Positions 34,315-48,258 of a stretch of 64,000 bases of DNA are shown piece after piece. Numbering within the stretch: position 1 is the first letter of the stretch; each line of letters begins with the position of its first letter. Where the stretch lies: positions 5,801,751 through 5,865,750 of the forward strand of contig CM034608.1 in the NCBI GenBank assembly GCA_020091685.1, read 5' to 3'. This DNA comes from Lutjanus erythropterus. Lineage: Eukaryota > Chordata > Actinopteri > Lutjaniformes > Lutjanidae. Both the position numbers and the translations under genes were made by a program. The notes below the pieces were generated by a model. The model was not told the origin of the DNA and ran no database searches. It saw only the letters and a list, made by a program, of their open reading frames with translations.

Positions 34315-35344
34315 AAGTGTGACAACAATTTATCTGAACACCGCATCAAATGGCTGACAATCAACTTGGTCAAATGCAAGTTTGCAAAAGCCACTTTGAC
34401 GCATGTGTGAGACGGTTGACCAAGAGGAAGTTTGATCAGTAAATGCTGAAGAGGAGGAGACGTCAGCTTGCCACAGTTGAATTATTCTGTTTGAACAAGT
34501 GCTGGCATAAATTGGCCGTAAGTCAAAAGAGGAGACTGCAAAACCCCAAACCAGCACACGTCTTTCAAACTCAACATCCTGTGATATATGTCTATATAAA
34601 ATATTAGAATATGGGTGTAAGGTGCGAACATGTTTTTGCAGGTCCATCAGTTGGAAAAAATGAGTGGAGAATATTTCTCTGACGCAAAAGAACCTGAGGC
34701 CTTATTTGTGTCTGACCTTAACTGGTGAGTGTGTTACTGCAATGACTGGGAAGGAGGCTGGTTAACCACACAAAATGCAATGGCAGCTCCACACTGTCAC
34801 TGAGCAAACTTACAATGGTAAACATTCTCAGTGAAGATCGTAGATCTCGGATTTGGACCACAGAAGATTCTAGACACAGTGTAAGCTGATAAGACAGAGC
34901 TGCAGGGCTGCAGCAGTGCTGTAACAGACAGAAGAGACACACTGAAGTGTGTGCTTTGACATATGATATTCAGTGAGGGCTACTGGTTCCGGTTACAGTG
35001 AATCATCTACCCAGTCTGAAACCACTAGCCTTTTGTCTGTCAGTAAGCAACACTCGCTGAGTCAAAGCCAAACCAAGTGAGCATGTTGCATCTTCTAAAC
35101 ATGTGGTTGCTGTCTATACTGAAACTAAAGCATTCAGTGACTGACAAAGTCTATTAATATGTTTATTTTATATTTGAAATCAGTGTGAGCTGGCAGTGAT
35201 GTCAGTGGTGTTGCATAATGGAAATCACAACTGTTTCTTTCTGTGCTGGTGTTAAACCCAGTTCAGTGACATCCAGTTCAACACTGACAATCTCTGCCTC
35301 TGCCTCTGACACAGCCTAATCAATGAGTTTTATTTACATAGCGC

Positions 35345-36300
35345 CAAATAATTAGGGTTGGGTACTGAATTCGGTACTTTTAGTGGTACCGACTGAATTA
35401 CGTACAAAGTATCAATTCATGGTGCCCAATTTCAATACTTAGGAGCACATCTTTACCTTTTGAGGCAGCTGAATTCGTGAAATCATGCAAGAATCCATCT
35501 TGCCAGGCTTCAAGTTATCCGTTTGTGTCCACACCAAAAGTAGTACAGCCAATCAGTGTCCTAGGAGGGACTATTAGCAGCTGTGGGTGTGGTTTTAGGT
35601 GTGACAGCAGTTCAGAAGTGCCCATGGAGGCAACTCATCTCAAACAAATGATGGCGGCTCCTGAAGAGGTTGGTGTATATACTGTGAGAGCATCATCATA
35701 CTTCGGAAAGTACTTCTTCATTGAAAGAAGAGCAAAGAACGACACTGATGGTTTTTCTCCATGGAAAATACGTTTTTGCTCTTCTCTCAATCAGCTGGTG
35801 GTTCATCCAATCACCTGTCAAGTGTTTTTTTTTGCCTGCCCTTTTCCAAACAGTTTCTAAGGACGACTTCCCAGATGGTGCCGTGTAACAAACCATCTGG
35901 CATGTCAGGTTAAACGCTTCTGGGTGAGAGAGTAATAGAAAGTGTAGAAAAAAAGAGAAAGTGAGAGAGCAGTGTTAGAGCAGCAGCTCGTTCAGGTCAC
36001 AGAGCTGACTGGGTGAGTCAGGACAATAGTGAAAGTGGTCACAAGCGTGGTTAAACTTTTGAGAACTCGACACGAACAACACTCGCTCACGTATGTAATG
36101 TGAAACGCGTGGCAGGCAAGGGTGATGCGTTTAACAAATACAAAATACAGTACATCTAAGAGCTAACGAGTGCACCATTTACCATGGCCTGAAAGTCCCC
36201 AACAGCAGCCACAGCTGATAATGTCAGCACGCCGGCAGCAAGCGTCTAAAAAGCGCAACTTAACCCTACGTGCACAACAAAACTTTAAGTGAAGCATCTT
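35345..36300 (+). mobile_element. probable DNA-transposon-derived repeat
   Basis: Starts TTAGGGTTGGGTACTGAATT, the left end of a common teleost element, with CGGTACTTTTAGTGGTACCG as an internal palindrome. The 127-codon open frame inside (35477-35860) has no recognisable domain and follows this repeat. The right boundary is unclear. Confidence 0.4.
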
Positions 36301-38523
36301 CAGGTGATGAGTTAGCTTGTTGGATAAGTTGCTGCTGGAGATGGTCTCTTTACTATAAGTGGTTACCCAATAAAGTTATCTGATCACAAACAGGTCAATA
36401 AAAACAAAAAACAAAACAAACAAACAAACAAACAAAAAAAAAACAGCAAAAAACCCCAATCATGCTGCTGCAGGCACAGGTCTAGGGATGATTGACGGGA
36501 TTGAATGGATTGATTGCCATTAAGAATTTCACCAATTAAAAATGCATTACTCAATATTTAATCAACAGTTTAGAGATGGCAGTAATTGCACCTCATTTCT
36601 TCATCTTTTTGTCTGGCAGAGCTTTTTATTTCTACTTAAAATGACAAAAAAAAGACAAAAAACCCCCCCCAAAAATGTATGATGAGCGAAAAAGAAAAAA
36701 AAAACACATGCGTTTTGTATCATACAAATTAATAATGATTAATCGATTAATCAGTTGTTAGCCCTTTCAACTACTGGTTGAGGAAAATTCACAAAACTTG
36801 CAACCCTAGTTTGGAGACTTTGGACTGTGACCACCGAGCACAACAGAGAGGAGTTGGGCGCCACTTAGACTGAAGATTTAGGGAAACAGAAACCACTTTG
36901 ATAATATTTTAAACATCAATGGTTAAAAAGTAACCAATACTCTAGTAGTTTATGAAAATAATACATTAATATTTACTTAGGTATTTTTCTAACACAAGTA
37001 CTTTACCTTGTAACTGAGTAATACTTCAGTAATGTAGCAGTACTTATATTTGAGTACAATTGGCAACAGGTAACTAAAAGTGTTGCTCATCATGTTGCAC
37101 ACACTGTGAAAACCAGACCACACAGCAGAGACTGGAGGGATCAGCTGACAACTGGAGAAAGAGCCACATATAACATCTTTGAACAGAAACAACGGTTATG
37201 AAATGCAGACAAAACTGCCTGTCATCATGTGACTCAAGTTTCACACTGAGACAAAGGTCAAGAATGAACTTCAACACTGAAAACTCTTTTGAACTGTATT
37301 AAGAGTGGTATTTGGCTTTATGACTTAATTAACTCTTATATCACCACAGCAGAATTTAATGAGTTAAACCCACATTTTACCAACCTATATTCACATGTAG
37401 ATAAAAGTTTCGCCTGCCACAAAACATTTGGCATCCATTTACAAAATAGACAACAACAGTATTATTGCCACTGAAACACTGCGCTCTGATTGGCTCTGCA
37501 TGTCTCTGCATGTCTCTGTATTAACCAGGAGTCGTGTGTTCAAACAGAGTAAACAAGTTTATAACCTTCTTACCACAAACTGCGCAATAAAAAAAAGCCA
37601 AGAAAGAGCTAAAACAGCCCAACACACCACTGTGACTCGACGGCAGGGCTACCACCACCGTAGCTCAGCGTAACTTCAAGAAAATGGAAGCTTGTAAACG
37701 CAAGCTGTGGATTACAAAATAAAAGCCTGCATGCTTTGAGAGCAACTGATGCAACAAACAAGTTGTTTTGAGGGACACCTCAGCAGGACTGGGTGAATGA
37801 ACTCATGATCAAAATTTCAATAAGAGTATTTGGCCATACTTTATTTTACAGTACACTAATAACAAGCTGTGGTTACAAATTAATTACACAGTAGTTATAC
37901 CCTTATTACACCAAGCCATACTTTGTATCAAATTAGACAACAACTAGAAATAATATGTTCTATATAAGCAACATGCAAACTGGTCAGGGGTGAAAAAGGT
38001 GAGAAGGATTTGGGGAGCAGATAAAAACACAGGCTGACTAGGGAGTCCTGGGGTGTGCTACCCCAGAGATAAAAAAAAAAAGTTCTCAATCATATTTTGC
38101 ATACATATTTTACCATACAGAATACTGGTTACAAGACAGGTAAAAAGTATAAAGTATAATATATGTATAAAGTAATACAAAGTATTAATGTGTAATAAAC
38201 AGACCAGATAATTTACACTTTATTATTAGATTAAGTTTTGGGGGGCCATGATTATTTAAAATTTTACACTATTTCCCCCCAAAAGCATAAATAATAAGAA
38301 TGCAATAGGATAAACCAGTAGTGTAGCCAGAAAAAAGGGTATGTGGGTGTGCATCAGAAAAACTGGGCGTGCCACAGATAATTTTCTCCACAACACAGAG
38401 CTGGATGTGGGTTAGACATGTTGTTAATGATGTTGCCTATTAAGGTGACTGAAACCAATGAGGTATTGAATGATACATGCACACACACACACAGCTGCAT
38501 AAGCAGCCGTATGAGCATTTCAT

Positions 38524-38544
38524 GGGGGGGGGGGGGGGGGGGGG
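38524..38544. repeat. G21 homopolymer
   Basis: Twenty-one consecutive G on the plus strand after CAT; quadruplex-capable and hard to sequence, so the length may be uncertain. Confidence 0.9.
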
Positions 38545-38684
38545 TGTTGGGGATAAGATGTAATGTTCGCAGTTTCACCCATAAAAAAAGCTCTGTATGA
38601 ATAATACTCTCAAAACAAGCAATGATCTCACAGCAACAATACACAAAGTACACAAACATGATACAACAGTGACTGGGCACTGAC

Positions 38685-39015
38685 CAGGGTCAGATCTAGA
38701 GAAATATTCATGGGGTGGCAAGAGGGAGGCATGGAGACTTTAAGGGGTGGCAAAAAAAAAAAAAAAAAAAAAAAAAAAGCTGAAAAAAATCCCCAAATGA
38801 AGACATTGTAACTTGAGTAAAGCATTACAAACAAGTACCTAAATAAATGGCCCTTTTGATTGTGAAAGTTGCAGACCCCTGCATAACACCATCATCTGTG
38901 GTTGCATTCATTTACACTCAGACTTCAGAGTTTCAGTAATTTTCCACCAGACACAACTACATGTATGTGTATATATATTATATGATACATATGTATATAT
39001 ACTGAATATATATAT

Positions 39016-39063
<48 letters not shown>

Positions 39064-39116
39064 AAGGCATCTTTAAGGCAAATCTTAGGGGTGGCAGCTG
39101 CTTAGATCCACCCCTG
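38685..39116. mobile_element. MITE nested in the 133-bp repeats
   Basis: Inverted ends: CAGGGTCAGATCTAGAG on the left; CAGGGGTGGATCTAAGC on the complement of the right end. GGGGTGGCA repeats occur inside. It separates GCACTGAC from ACTCATAT, which are contiguous in the neighbouring unit at 39247-39257. It includes A27 (38752-38778) and TA-rich microsatellite (about 38970-39060). Confidence 0.6.
38970..39060. repeat. AT microsatellite
   Basis: Long alternating TA runs, cruciform-prone. Confidence 0.95.
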
Positions 39117-39132
39117 AAACTCATATAGGAGA

Positions 39133-39398
39133 GCCAGATTTACACAATAAATTATGATGATGATTTATTATTATTTACTTACAAAGCAGTTGATGACCTC
39201 ACAGTAAGCAGACAGTATACATAAATATCATACAACAGTGACTTAGCACTGACTCATATTATAAAGCCAGATTTACACAATAAAGTAACCGCAGATACTG
39301 TTATTTAATCGGAAAGCAGGTGGTGATCTAATAACCATACGCAGTGTACAATGGCATCAAACAACAGCAGCTGGGCACTGAGTCACACTGACTGATCA
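39133..39398. repeat. two tandem copies of a 133-bp repeat
   Basis: Units start GCCAGATTTACACAATAAA at 39133 and 39266 and end CAACAGTGACTTAGCACTGA or close to it. The tail of a third unit lies at about 38610-38684, on the other side of the inserted MITE. Confidence 0.65.
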
Positions 39399-41727
39399 TG
39401 AGACTAATAGTTTGACCAAAAGTGTTTGTGCACTCAGGATTCACACTGATGTCCTGTCTGTCCTTCTCTCTGCTAGCTTGATAAACGTTGTCTCCAGAGA
39501 CACTTGGGCTCTCATCCTGCGCTGCAGCTCCTGTGGTTAGTTGTTTAATCTGATTTGTCAATTTTGACTATTTTTGATGGATTCATGACAAAATCCAAAA
39601 TGTGCCTTTACATTGCCATTCTCTCTGGTTATATTCTGATCTGTTGAAATGTGTCTGTAGTTACCCTCTAATAAAGTATAACAGTCTAGCCGTGGGAAAT
39701 AATACACTTTAGTTTACAGTACAGTTCTGTTATAATGTGTCCCTAAATGATCCTCTAAGAAAGTCTAATAAGAGTCTTATAAAGAACATATTATGTCTAG
39801 TTTTTGTCTAATTTGATACAAATTACAGCTTGTCATGTCTTATCAGTGTACTGCAAAATTAAGTGCGACTGAATATTTTGTAATAGATATAAGGCCTGTA
39901 TCACACTTTGGCAAATGTATGCAAAAATAAAAATTCCTCCAAAGTTCAAAGCTTAATCCCTTCATTGGTGGTTGTCCAATAACATTTTAGCAACTGCAAC
40001 TAAGCATAGCAGGCCTTTCTCAGCCTGCATAAGTGTCTTGCAGCAGTTTGCAAAATAGTTTCTTTCAATTAGCAGCGCTAAAAATGCAACATCCGGTTAC
40101 ACTTTCAAAATAAAGCTTGGTGAGAAACATTTGAGGTTATGGTCACAGTTTGGTTAGGTAAACAAAACTACTTGCATGTTCAGGAAATGGTCGTGCTCTG
40201 GTTTAAAATAACTATTGTGCCTCACACAGGAACTGAACCCTGTTCTCCTTTGTGAAAATCTTGTGTTTCTACCCACCCATCCTTCTCCCTTTCTTTTATG
40301 CTCGTTCATCCTTGTAACTTTAAAAGTTGTCCTGCCTGTCACAAAGAAAGGTCAGTTCACGAACTGCTGTGATACTTGTTTGTGCAATACTGGGCATAAA
40401 AAGATCTACCCTGCAATACAAGACATATATCTTAGCCCTCTGCATGAATTAGCTTTCTTACCTAGGACCTGTGTAACTTTAACTTTAGTTAGCATAATGT
40501 AGCATTCAAATACCAGTTGGATGATGTTTACCAAATTGACTTATGATGATGTCCACAGTGAAACACCGCCATGGACGATGATATTGTTGCAGGGTCTGAA
40601 AGGTTCCTCCTCTTCGCGCAGCATGTGCATAACTTAGTCATGTTTAAAAGGAAAATAATAAACCCAACATAGAGATGAAGTCCAGCAGCTTGTTTTATAT
40701 TTTCTCTCCCACATATAAAAAAACAAACTTGGACAACAACTCTATGGCAACTTTCAAATACGGAGGGTTTTTCAATCACAGCTCGGTGGTCAGTGACTGT
40801 CAGCCATTGTGATGGACGATGGTATCAGTTCACCCCTAATAAAATGCATACTTAACAACCTTTTGTAGAGTTTTAATTTTCATCAGAGTTGGCTAGAAAT
40901 ATTGAAGAGTCAAAGTGTCTATCCAGACTTACTGAGCTAAAGGTAATTAGCTAGCTAGCCACAGCTGGCAAAATCTGCAAGGGACGATTGATATTTCAGT
41001 CGACGGTTGCAGGTTAAAATTGAGAATCCTGTTTTTTAACCATTAGGGAGGGTGAGGCAGTGTTGTCGTGTGTGTCGGTTCGTGTGGTTTATATAGCGTT
41101 GGGGGGACCGTGGCTATGGCACGTCACTGAACCAAAAATCCTGAACACAGAAATCCCGAACAAAAGTCTAACTCTTTTAGAGTTAGCTCACTAGCTACAG
41201 CTGACTGGAGAGCTTGTTAGGAACTGTAGCAACTCCGCAAACAGGGCAAAGCAAAGGGTGAGTTGCTTTCCACCGTTATGTATTACATGACACAAAACTC
41301 CTCTTAACTTTTACTTCAGTAATTTCAAGTAGTTTTTAATTGCAGGTTGATTGTCAACATTTACTTGCACCACAGACATTTGTAGAGTGATTTGAACATC
41401 ATGTCATCATGATAAAAATCTACTGAGCTGGTGATATGATGTTATCTCCCAGCCCTACGTTGCAAAATAGATGCACAACCAGAAATTGTATGTATCTTTG
41501 CTCTCTGGACCCAAGATAGGTCATTTAAAACCAGTAAAAACAGAAAATGAACCACATATACAGAAGAAAAAGTGACAGTATCTCACTGACTTGCATATTT
41601 GTAAAGAGCTGCACTTGCTGTGTGTCACTTTCTGCTCAAACAGTAGCATGCAGCTATCTAGTAAAACAATATTCTGGAAAAAGAAGTAGAAAGCTTTTGG
41701 TTAAAAGTGTTGAATTCAACTTACCCA

Positions 41728-41957
41728 TGGAGTGCTGTGTCAGTGGTGGAGCTCCTCTGTCCGTGTCTGTGTCATCAGTTGTGTGAGCCCTGCGGAGCTC
41801 CGCTTCAGCTTGGTTCACTTCCTGGCGTGGCGCTTCAGAGCTACTGTATGAAGTGTCACGACACCCTCCCTTAAACCACAACTGGCTGCAGCGCTCATAC
41901 AAACACAGACAGGCTGACATACAAACCAACAGTGCTCCTTAACTGCTTTATAGTGTC
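41728..41957 (-). promoter_or_regulatory. candidate TATA promoter and first exon
   Basis: On the minus strand: TATAAA in CACTATAAAGCAG (about 41943-41955), then a GC-rich segment with a 68-codon open frame (APRQEVNQAEAELRRAHTTD) and a strong donor ATGG|GTAAGT. The frame leaves in phase 1, so it cannot extend the sh3bp2 reading frame directly; it could be non-coding 5' exon sequence or belong to an unseen gene. I do not recognise the peptide. Confidence 0.25.
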
Positions 41958-42923
41958 ACATTAACCCTACTTTGCAGGAGTTCAGTTATTTACAGAACAG
42001 TCACACCATTGTATATACAGTTTATATATATCAAGTTTCACTGACTGCAGACAGAACATCACAACCAACTTCCCCTTTACAGTACAGAACTACTCCTTCT
42101 AACAACTAGCCCGCAATTATTTCATAAACAAACGCCCACGCTGTTCACCTGAAGGCTGCTATAGAAGCAGTGCGGTGTGAGTGTACGCGCTCCACAGGTA
42201 GTGCTTACATCCGACAATACTGAAGTGTTAGACAGAATGATCATATTGATGTAAGTGTGTTATTCTTGCATCTTTATTTGCAACATGTGAACTTCCTTTA
42301 GTTCCAACTGAAGTTAAATAGCATATTTGTTGTCTGCTACAGCATATATATGTAGTCTGTAACTCACATGTCTTGCCTTCAACTTTGAGAAATAATCAGA
42401 AAATAAAAGGGAGAAATTTATATGATCTGTTTCTTGATTTTATGATGGCGTCCCATGTTTCGACATTACTTTTTCCAGGTCAGAGTGTGGGAGCAGCGGT
42501 TTGATTCTGGAAATGGTTCGCAGATGGATTCCTAGATTTCTGGCGGTGGAAGTGACTTGCGGACAGGGGACCAAGGAATTTTTTCAGTGGGTTTAACGGA
42601 CTGAACAATTTGATCTCTGATTTTGTTAGCTGTTGATTTGGAAAAAATTCTGGGCCATTCAGCAGTTGACAGCAGCTAGGCTTCTTGTGTCATCAGGTCA
42701 CAGGGGCAGGTACAGTACCCCAGTCTCCTGGAAGATAGGCCTGCTTTTGTCTCATACAGCTGCGAACAACCATCTGCGTCTGTTTGAGTTGCCAAGGGAC
42801 CGTGACAACTCGCTGGTATGTAAGTTGGTTGTGAGACCTAGCTGCACTTTAACATTTATTTAGTTCCTTGTTACGTGGCCCTACAGACTTTGCCTGCACT
42901 TCAAAGTGACCTGCCTGCCTCAA

Positions 42924-43353
42924 TAGCCTTGTTTCCACCCCAAAAAACAGAACTTTTAGTCCCAGGAACTACTTTTCAGGGAGCTAAAAAGGTTCCTTCC
43001 GCCCTGTCTGCACTTCCGCTGTGGTCTAAACACCTGCAAACATTAGGCCAGTTTTTCTGCTGGAGTACGAGAAAGCAACAGCTGTGTTTACACATCAGTT
43101 TTGAATACAACAGGAATGACACCATATAAAGCAATTCACAGACACCATTATTTGTTCATTATTTAGTCTATGCCGATGTGTCGAAGTGCAATGTAGTCAG
43201 GGTACTCATCCAGGAATGTTCAGCACTGAAAGCCCTGCCCCAAAAGTTCCTGTGCTTTTGGAAAGTTCTACCCACCAGACAGGGACTTTCTGAAGGGTAA
43301 AATATCCCCAGAACTTAATTTACACTCAGGCCCCTGTGGTGGAAACACAGCTA
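42924..43353. mobile_element. MITE with GTTTCCACC ends
   Basis: Left end TAGCCTTGTTTCCACCCC; the right end on the complement reads TAGCTGTGTTTCCACCACAG. Inside, CCAGGAACTA and AAAAGGTTCC are mirrored by AAAAGTTCCTG. A frequent teleost short DNA element; no coding sequence. Confidence 0.6.
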
Positions 43354-43359
43354 ATGAAA

Positions 43360-46300
43360 AAATGTGCATGATAACAGTGTGCAGATGTCACTGATGTTTT
43401 TTTCTTTCTGAAGCACACGACCCTCAGATTGTCATAGACTATTTTTCACAATGACAAAAATCTATAAGACTTAAAAGCAAAATATAGCTACATTATCTGA
43501 TCATGTATAATACATCTGTCTGGTGTCATGGAGGCATCAATGTGAGACATTTGACTCTAAACTATAAATCAAAATGGGAGGAGTCCTGTTTACCAGTTGC
43601 ATCAAACATAAATCTAACTTTAGACCAGCATTTAGCAAAGACAAATCCTCTCTCCTGTTTGATCAAAGGTATTGTTAACGGTTTTGTTTGTGTTAGAGGC
43701 AGACTGCACCTTCTTCAGTATCATCTATGGGTACCTTTTTTGTCGCTCTAGAATCTGAACCTCAGTCATTTTGACAGGAAGGAGTATATTTACTGCGGCT
43801 TATCTTTGTCAGTATAAAAGCTGTAATCACATGCCTGTGTGACTATGAAACTGAGCCCTCCTCCACCGCAGCTCGTCAGCCTGCAGCGCCTGTGTTATCT
43901 GGCCTTTGTGCTGGTTTTGAGAACGTGAAACACTTTGCTGCGAGATAAATAAGCCTTCTTCTAAAACCAGGATTTAGCACACTCCATTGTGATGCTGGAT
44001 CTAAGCAACAATAGCCTCTGTCCTACTGTAGGTGCAGAACTAACTGATTTTCTGAGCACAGACACATGCACACGCAAGCTACAATCCTAACTTCTATGAA
44101 GCTCAAATTTGAGATTTAAATACCTTTGCTTGGATGAGACTTGCTGGGTTTAAACTCCAGCCCTGCTGCAGCTGCTTGGTTCGATAGAAAGCCAGAGACT
44201 TTTAGAGAAAACCAAACACCCGTCCATACAGCAGGCATGGTAACCACAGCTGTTTCAGAAAAGTTTGAGCATTGAAATCACAAAAAGTAGTCAAACGCAC
44301 CAATGCTGTCTTGTTGGTGCAGCTACCTGTCACAAATTTGTTCTGGTTGGGCTTATCTTGGTTTCTTTGTGGGAGAGTATAAAAGATTCAGTTTGTAAAA
44401 TGCTGTGGTTTCATTTGAAGTCAAAAATAGCTTCCCGGCTCCACAACAGAACCAGCCTGTCCAACCAGAACAGACACAGCACATGGAATTACAACCGCTC
44501 ATTATATTTCCTCTGCTGTAATATCTGCTGCTCTGTTCCGCTGTATGAACCTCGCTGCCTCAGAATTTAAGTGCCAAGCCACAGAACTCTCAGTTTTATT
44601 TAGCTTACCCCGTCCTGGTGCACAGCTCTCACTGCTGCGGCAATGAACCTTGATGGGAAAGCAAGAATAAGTGTGCACTTGTGCCTACTTTCGTCCTCAC
44701 TCAGGGAAATTCCGAATATGCAGACCCTACCTACTTTTTTGCTTTTTTACTTCAACAGAAGTCCGATTTCTGTACAGTAAGTACAGCATACCCCAACACC
44801 TTGTGTATTTGTAGAGGCAGTGTAGCATTGTTACCAATGGTTAAAGTGAGACCACGATGAAGGAGTTTTAAAAATCTGAAAGTACTGGAAATGATGTTTA
44901 TTGTCAGGTAATGGAAAGAATTCTCCATCCACAGGTCACAATGTATTTACTGGCTGCACAGACCACCGCCGCCTACAATGCTGCCTCTGCATCGCCATGT
45001 TTGTTGCTGTCATAAACTTTTGAATCTTGTTCTTCTTATCTGGGATAACTTTTGACTCTTAGTGGCCAACTTAAAGTGTGGAGTGACGTTTACATAAATT
45101 TAAATGGATGTATCTATTTTCATATTTAAAGGGGACATGTGGTTGTCTCTTCACTGAATCACAGCTGTTAGCCTGCTGCTAACTGTCTGTGAAAGAAACA
45201 AAGAATAAAGTTGAAGTAATGAACTAGAAATTTGAGGGAGTGAATTATTTATTTTTGTACACAATTTTCAAGGGTGATGAATGGTGTTTGTGCTTCGAAG
45301 GATCCCAAACTTCCAACAAAATCAAGATGGTAAGGGAAACTTTTACCATTTTGTTCTTTCAGTCCCATTGAAAACCTCCTGTGCCAGCTAACTTGTTTCA
45401 TATGAGAATTTATTTTTAATGTAGTTTCTATTTTTATACAAGATATATCGTTGATTTTATAATAAAAATGAGAATTTAAAGCAAAATGGAGCAGAGTTTT
45501 TGAGTTTTAGGATTTTTCATTTGTTATCAGTAGAATAATCTGTTCTTTTGGCACTTCTATAACATTATTGGACTCATGATGGACATTTAAAAACATCAAA
45601 CTTGACAAAAGAGAGTAAGAAATAGTGTCTTTTTTATTTCATACATCCTGTGGCTTTATCAAAGCCTGGTGCCTATATTACCCACAGTACCAGCCGATTG
45701 TAGACTATTAGATCAGAAATTTGGGTGTGCTACTCTAGGAGAGATCATCATGACTTTCTGGCCACTCCAACCTATATCCTTCCAGATGTTCCAGACACCT
45801 GATAATTTTGCCTAGCTCTGATGCTAACCAGCCTGATGAACTAGAATGATCAGTTTTTGGAGCTTGAAATTGCATTGAAAACTGCAAAATTGTATAACTG
45901 CCAATATTCAAAATTACACAATAAATTCTCATCTTAGGAATTCTCATAAGTAAATATAATGATAAATGATGAAATTCTGAAAAGTTATTATTGTTGGTCT
46001 GTTTCTCTGCTGTGTTCTTGCTACGGAACAATGAGCTGCTGTGGCTGAGTCACTTTTCTCCCGGGCCTGTTTAGCATCAGTTAGCATCATAGCTTTTAGC
46101 AGACACCCAACATGCCTGGAATGGTATAACCAATCAGAGGCAGAGTAAGGGCAGGTCTGTCGAGTGATGATAGACTCTCCCGGCTCTTTCTCACATATGT
46201 AGTAGTACTTCCCATCACTGGTGATGTGTAAAATCAGTGGCGTTTCATCTAAAAGGCTGTCCCATCATAATAGATGCTATGAAACTAAAAGAGATGTCAG

Positions 46301-47680
46301 TCAAGCACAGTCTGCTGCGAGGCTTTCAATTCTTGTGCTCTGTTTCTCCAGGCAGTTGCATTTTAAAGGGCCACTAACACCTCTGTATGTTTATCCACAA
46401 TTTTTCCCAGCTGTGGTGTTGAATAATCATGTTTCCTTACATTACCTCTCCAATGGTTTGATGTCATGTTCATCCGTTCAGCATGTCTCTCTGGATTCCA
46501 AAATGCATTTTTCACAGAGGACATTTTGACATGTCACAGTAGGAAAAGCACAGGTGTAAATAATCAAATAATGCAAGTTGAATTCCATGCAGCTGCTTCA
46601 GTTTAAGGGTGCATACTGGCTCTCTGTCACATTTTAATGGCTTACTGGGACACTTGAACAGAGCAGAGCCATCATTGATGCTATTAGTAACACCTATTCC
46701 CACCTATTCTGTGACAAATCAAAAATGTCTCCTGTAAAAAAAAGACTTTTTGCATTTTACAAACGCCTACCACAAGTTCCTGCAGCGCAGCCTGTGATTT
46801 TTGAACCTTGAAGGATTATTACACACACTTGAATTGCTTGAGGAAATAGGAAGTATTAGCAAGTGTGTACACCCACACATTATCCATCTTATATGTAGGG
46901 TAGGCTACTTCCTGTTCGGGGACTTTTGGGGTCAATACTTCTGTTGTATTGAAGGTTTGTCAGGTTTGACAAAACAAAATGCAAATGTAATGTTTTTCTT
47001 AAATTTCTGCGTGGGTTTTACCATGCAATGGCTGATTTGCATGTTGCAGTTTTCTTCTGAAGAACGCACTTGGGGAGTCAGATTTAAGAAAAGTGTAGGT
47101 GTATGTGCAAACATGTTGTACGTGAGGACATGTGTGGTATGTGGAGGTAATGTGGGTGGGTGAACAGATGGGTAATGAAAGTACTCTGGTTTCTCGTTGT
47201 TCAACAAATGATGGGAAGACTGACATTTGACAGAGCACATCTTTATGTTTGGGTTCTGCCTACATATGTATATGATTCATGCTGGGTTTTGTATATTCAT
47301 CCATGGTACAGTTCACTATTTAAACATTTAGCAGGCTGTTTAACACACACTATGTCTATATAAGTATAACCTCCTTCCACGTTGTATGAACTGCAGAAGG
47401 ATGTCGGGACAGATTTCCTTTCATTCGTTTTTGGCTGAGAACTTTTTCAGTTGCAGGTTTTACACCCTGAAATGCTGCAAATAATAATTCATAATGCTCT
47501 GCTGTTTATTTAAAGCTGTAGTAGAGCTAAATTTACACTAATGTGTATTAGTTAAACTAGACCATTTAAAAAGTTTTCATGAATGTGGCTTAAATTTGGC
47601 ACAGTTAGTCATGAAGTAAGGTAATTAAGACTAAATGAGATCAGCAGGGTTAAGTCTCATTAAGTTTAGGAATAACGCAT
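43360..47680. other. non-coding stretch
   Basis: No supported exon in either strand. Contains scattered decayed repeats (a repeat block around 46490-46580 shared with 32200). Open frames of 60-120 codons here lack domains, signal peptides or exon boundaries in frame. Confidence 0.35.
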
Positions 47681-47684
47681 GCTG

Positions 47685-48258
47685 TAGGTCTATTGGCTCT
47701 CTTGCATACACAGAGCTGGTCTGGCTCGGCTCGGTATGGCTCGGCCTGTCAGCCCAGCACGGCATGGGTTTGCACCTCCATTACAACAGGGCTACCTGCT
47801 TGAAGATGCGCCTTTACCTGAAGAGGAGCTTGAGGTGGCTTGAGGGAACCGCTGTAAATTGGTGGATAAACCGATTCCTCACAATAAAAGTCCCTTGTTG
47901 TTTCGGTATTTAAATGCTTTAATTATGAAGAAGACAAAGGAAATGTTTTCATTTGGGGGTTTCATTAGCTGTAACTTAACACGACTCCTACACAGCTGAA
48001 AGTGAATATGAAATGGTAAAATAATGCAGATACCTGAAAGCGCAAACCGCGACAGAGAGAAACTACATCTCAACACATAAAGATTCTGTTAGAAGCTACA
48101 AAAGTACTGAGAGCTGAACAGTACTGAAATTTTAAGCAACATCTTTCTCTCTGCTCTCCTGCGCACATGTGAGAACTGAGTATCACATGACTCGTTTGCT
48201 TGTCAGCGCGGTACGGTTTGGCTCGGTGCGGACAAAAGCCCCAGTGGAATAGGCCCAT
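47685..48258. mobile_element. MITE with GC-rich CGGCTCGG ends
   Basis: Left GTAGGTCTATTGG, GGCTCGGCTCGGTATGGCTC; the complement of the right end reads TGGGCCTATTCCACTGG and GCACCGAGCCAAACCGTACC. An ordinary teleost short element with GC-rich terminal regions and AT-rich core; no coding sequence. Confidence 0.55.

Larger units (their letters stand above)
37838..39862. mobile_element. 2-kb inverted-repeat composite element
   Basis: Left arm 37838-37971 and right arm 39774-39862 are inverted copies: TTTGTATCAAATTAGACAAC with ATAATATGTTCTATATAAG on the left reappear as complement on the right. The outer ends TTTTACAGTACACTAATAAC and the complement of TTTTGCAGTACACTGATAAG also pair. Between them are direct repeats of 133 bp (39133 and 39266) and a younger MITE at 38685-39116. 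No transposase frame. Confidence 0.6.

Noticed and set aside
35477..35860. 127-codon plus-strand open frame
   Set aside because: Overlaps a repeat that begins with a transposon end at 35345; no recognisable domain, so kept only as repeat-derived.
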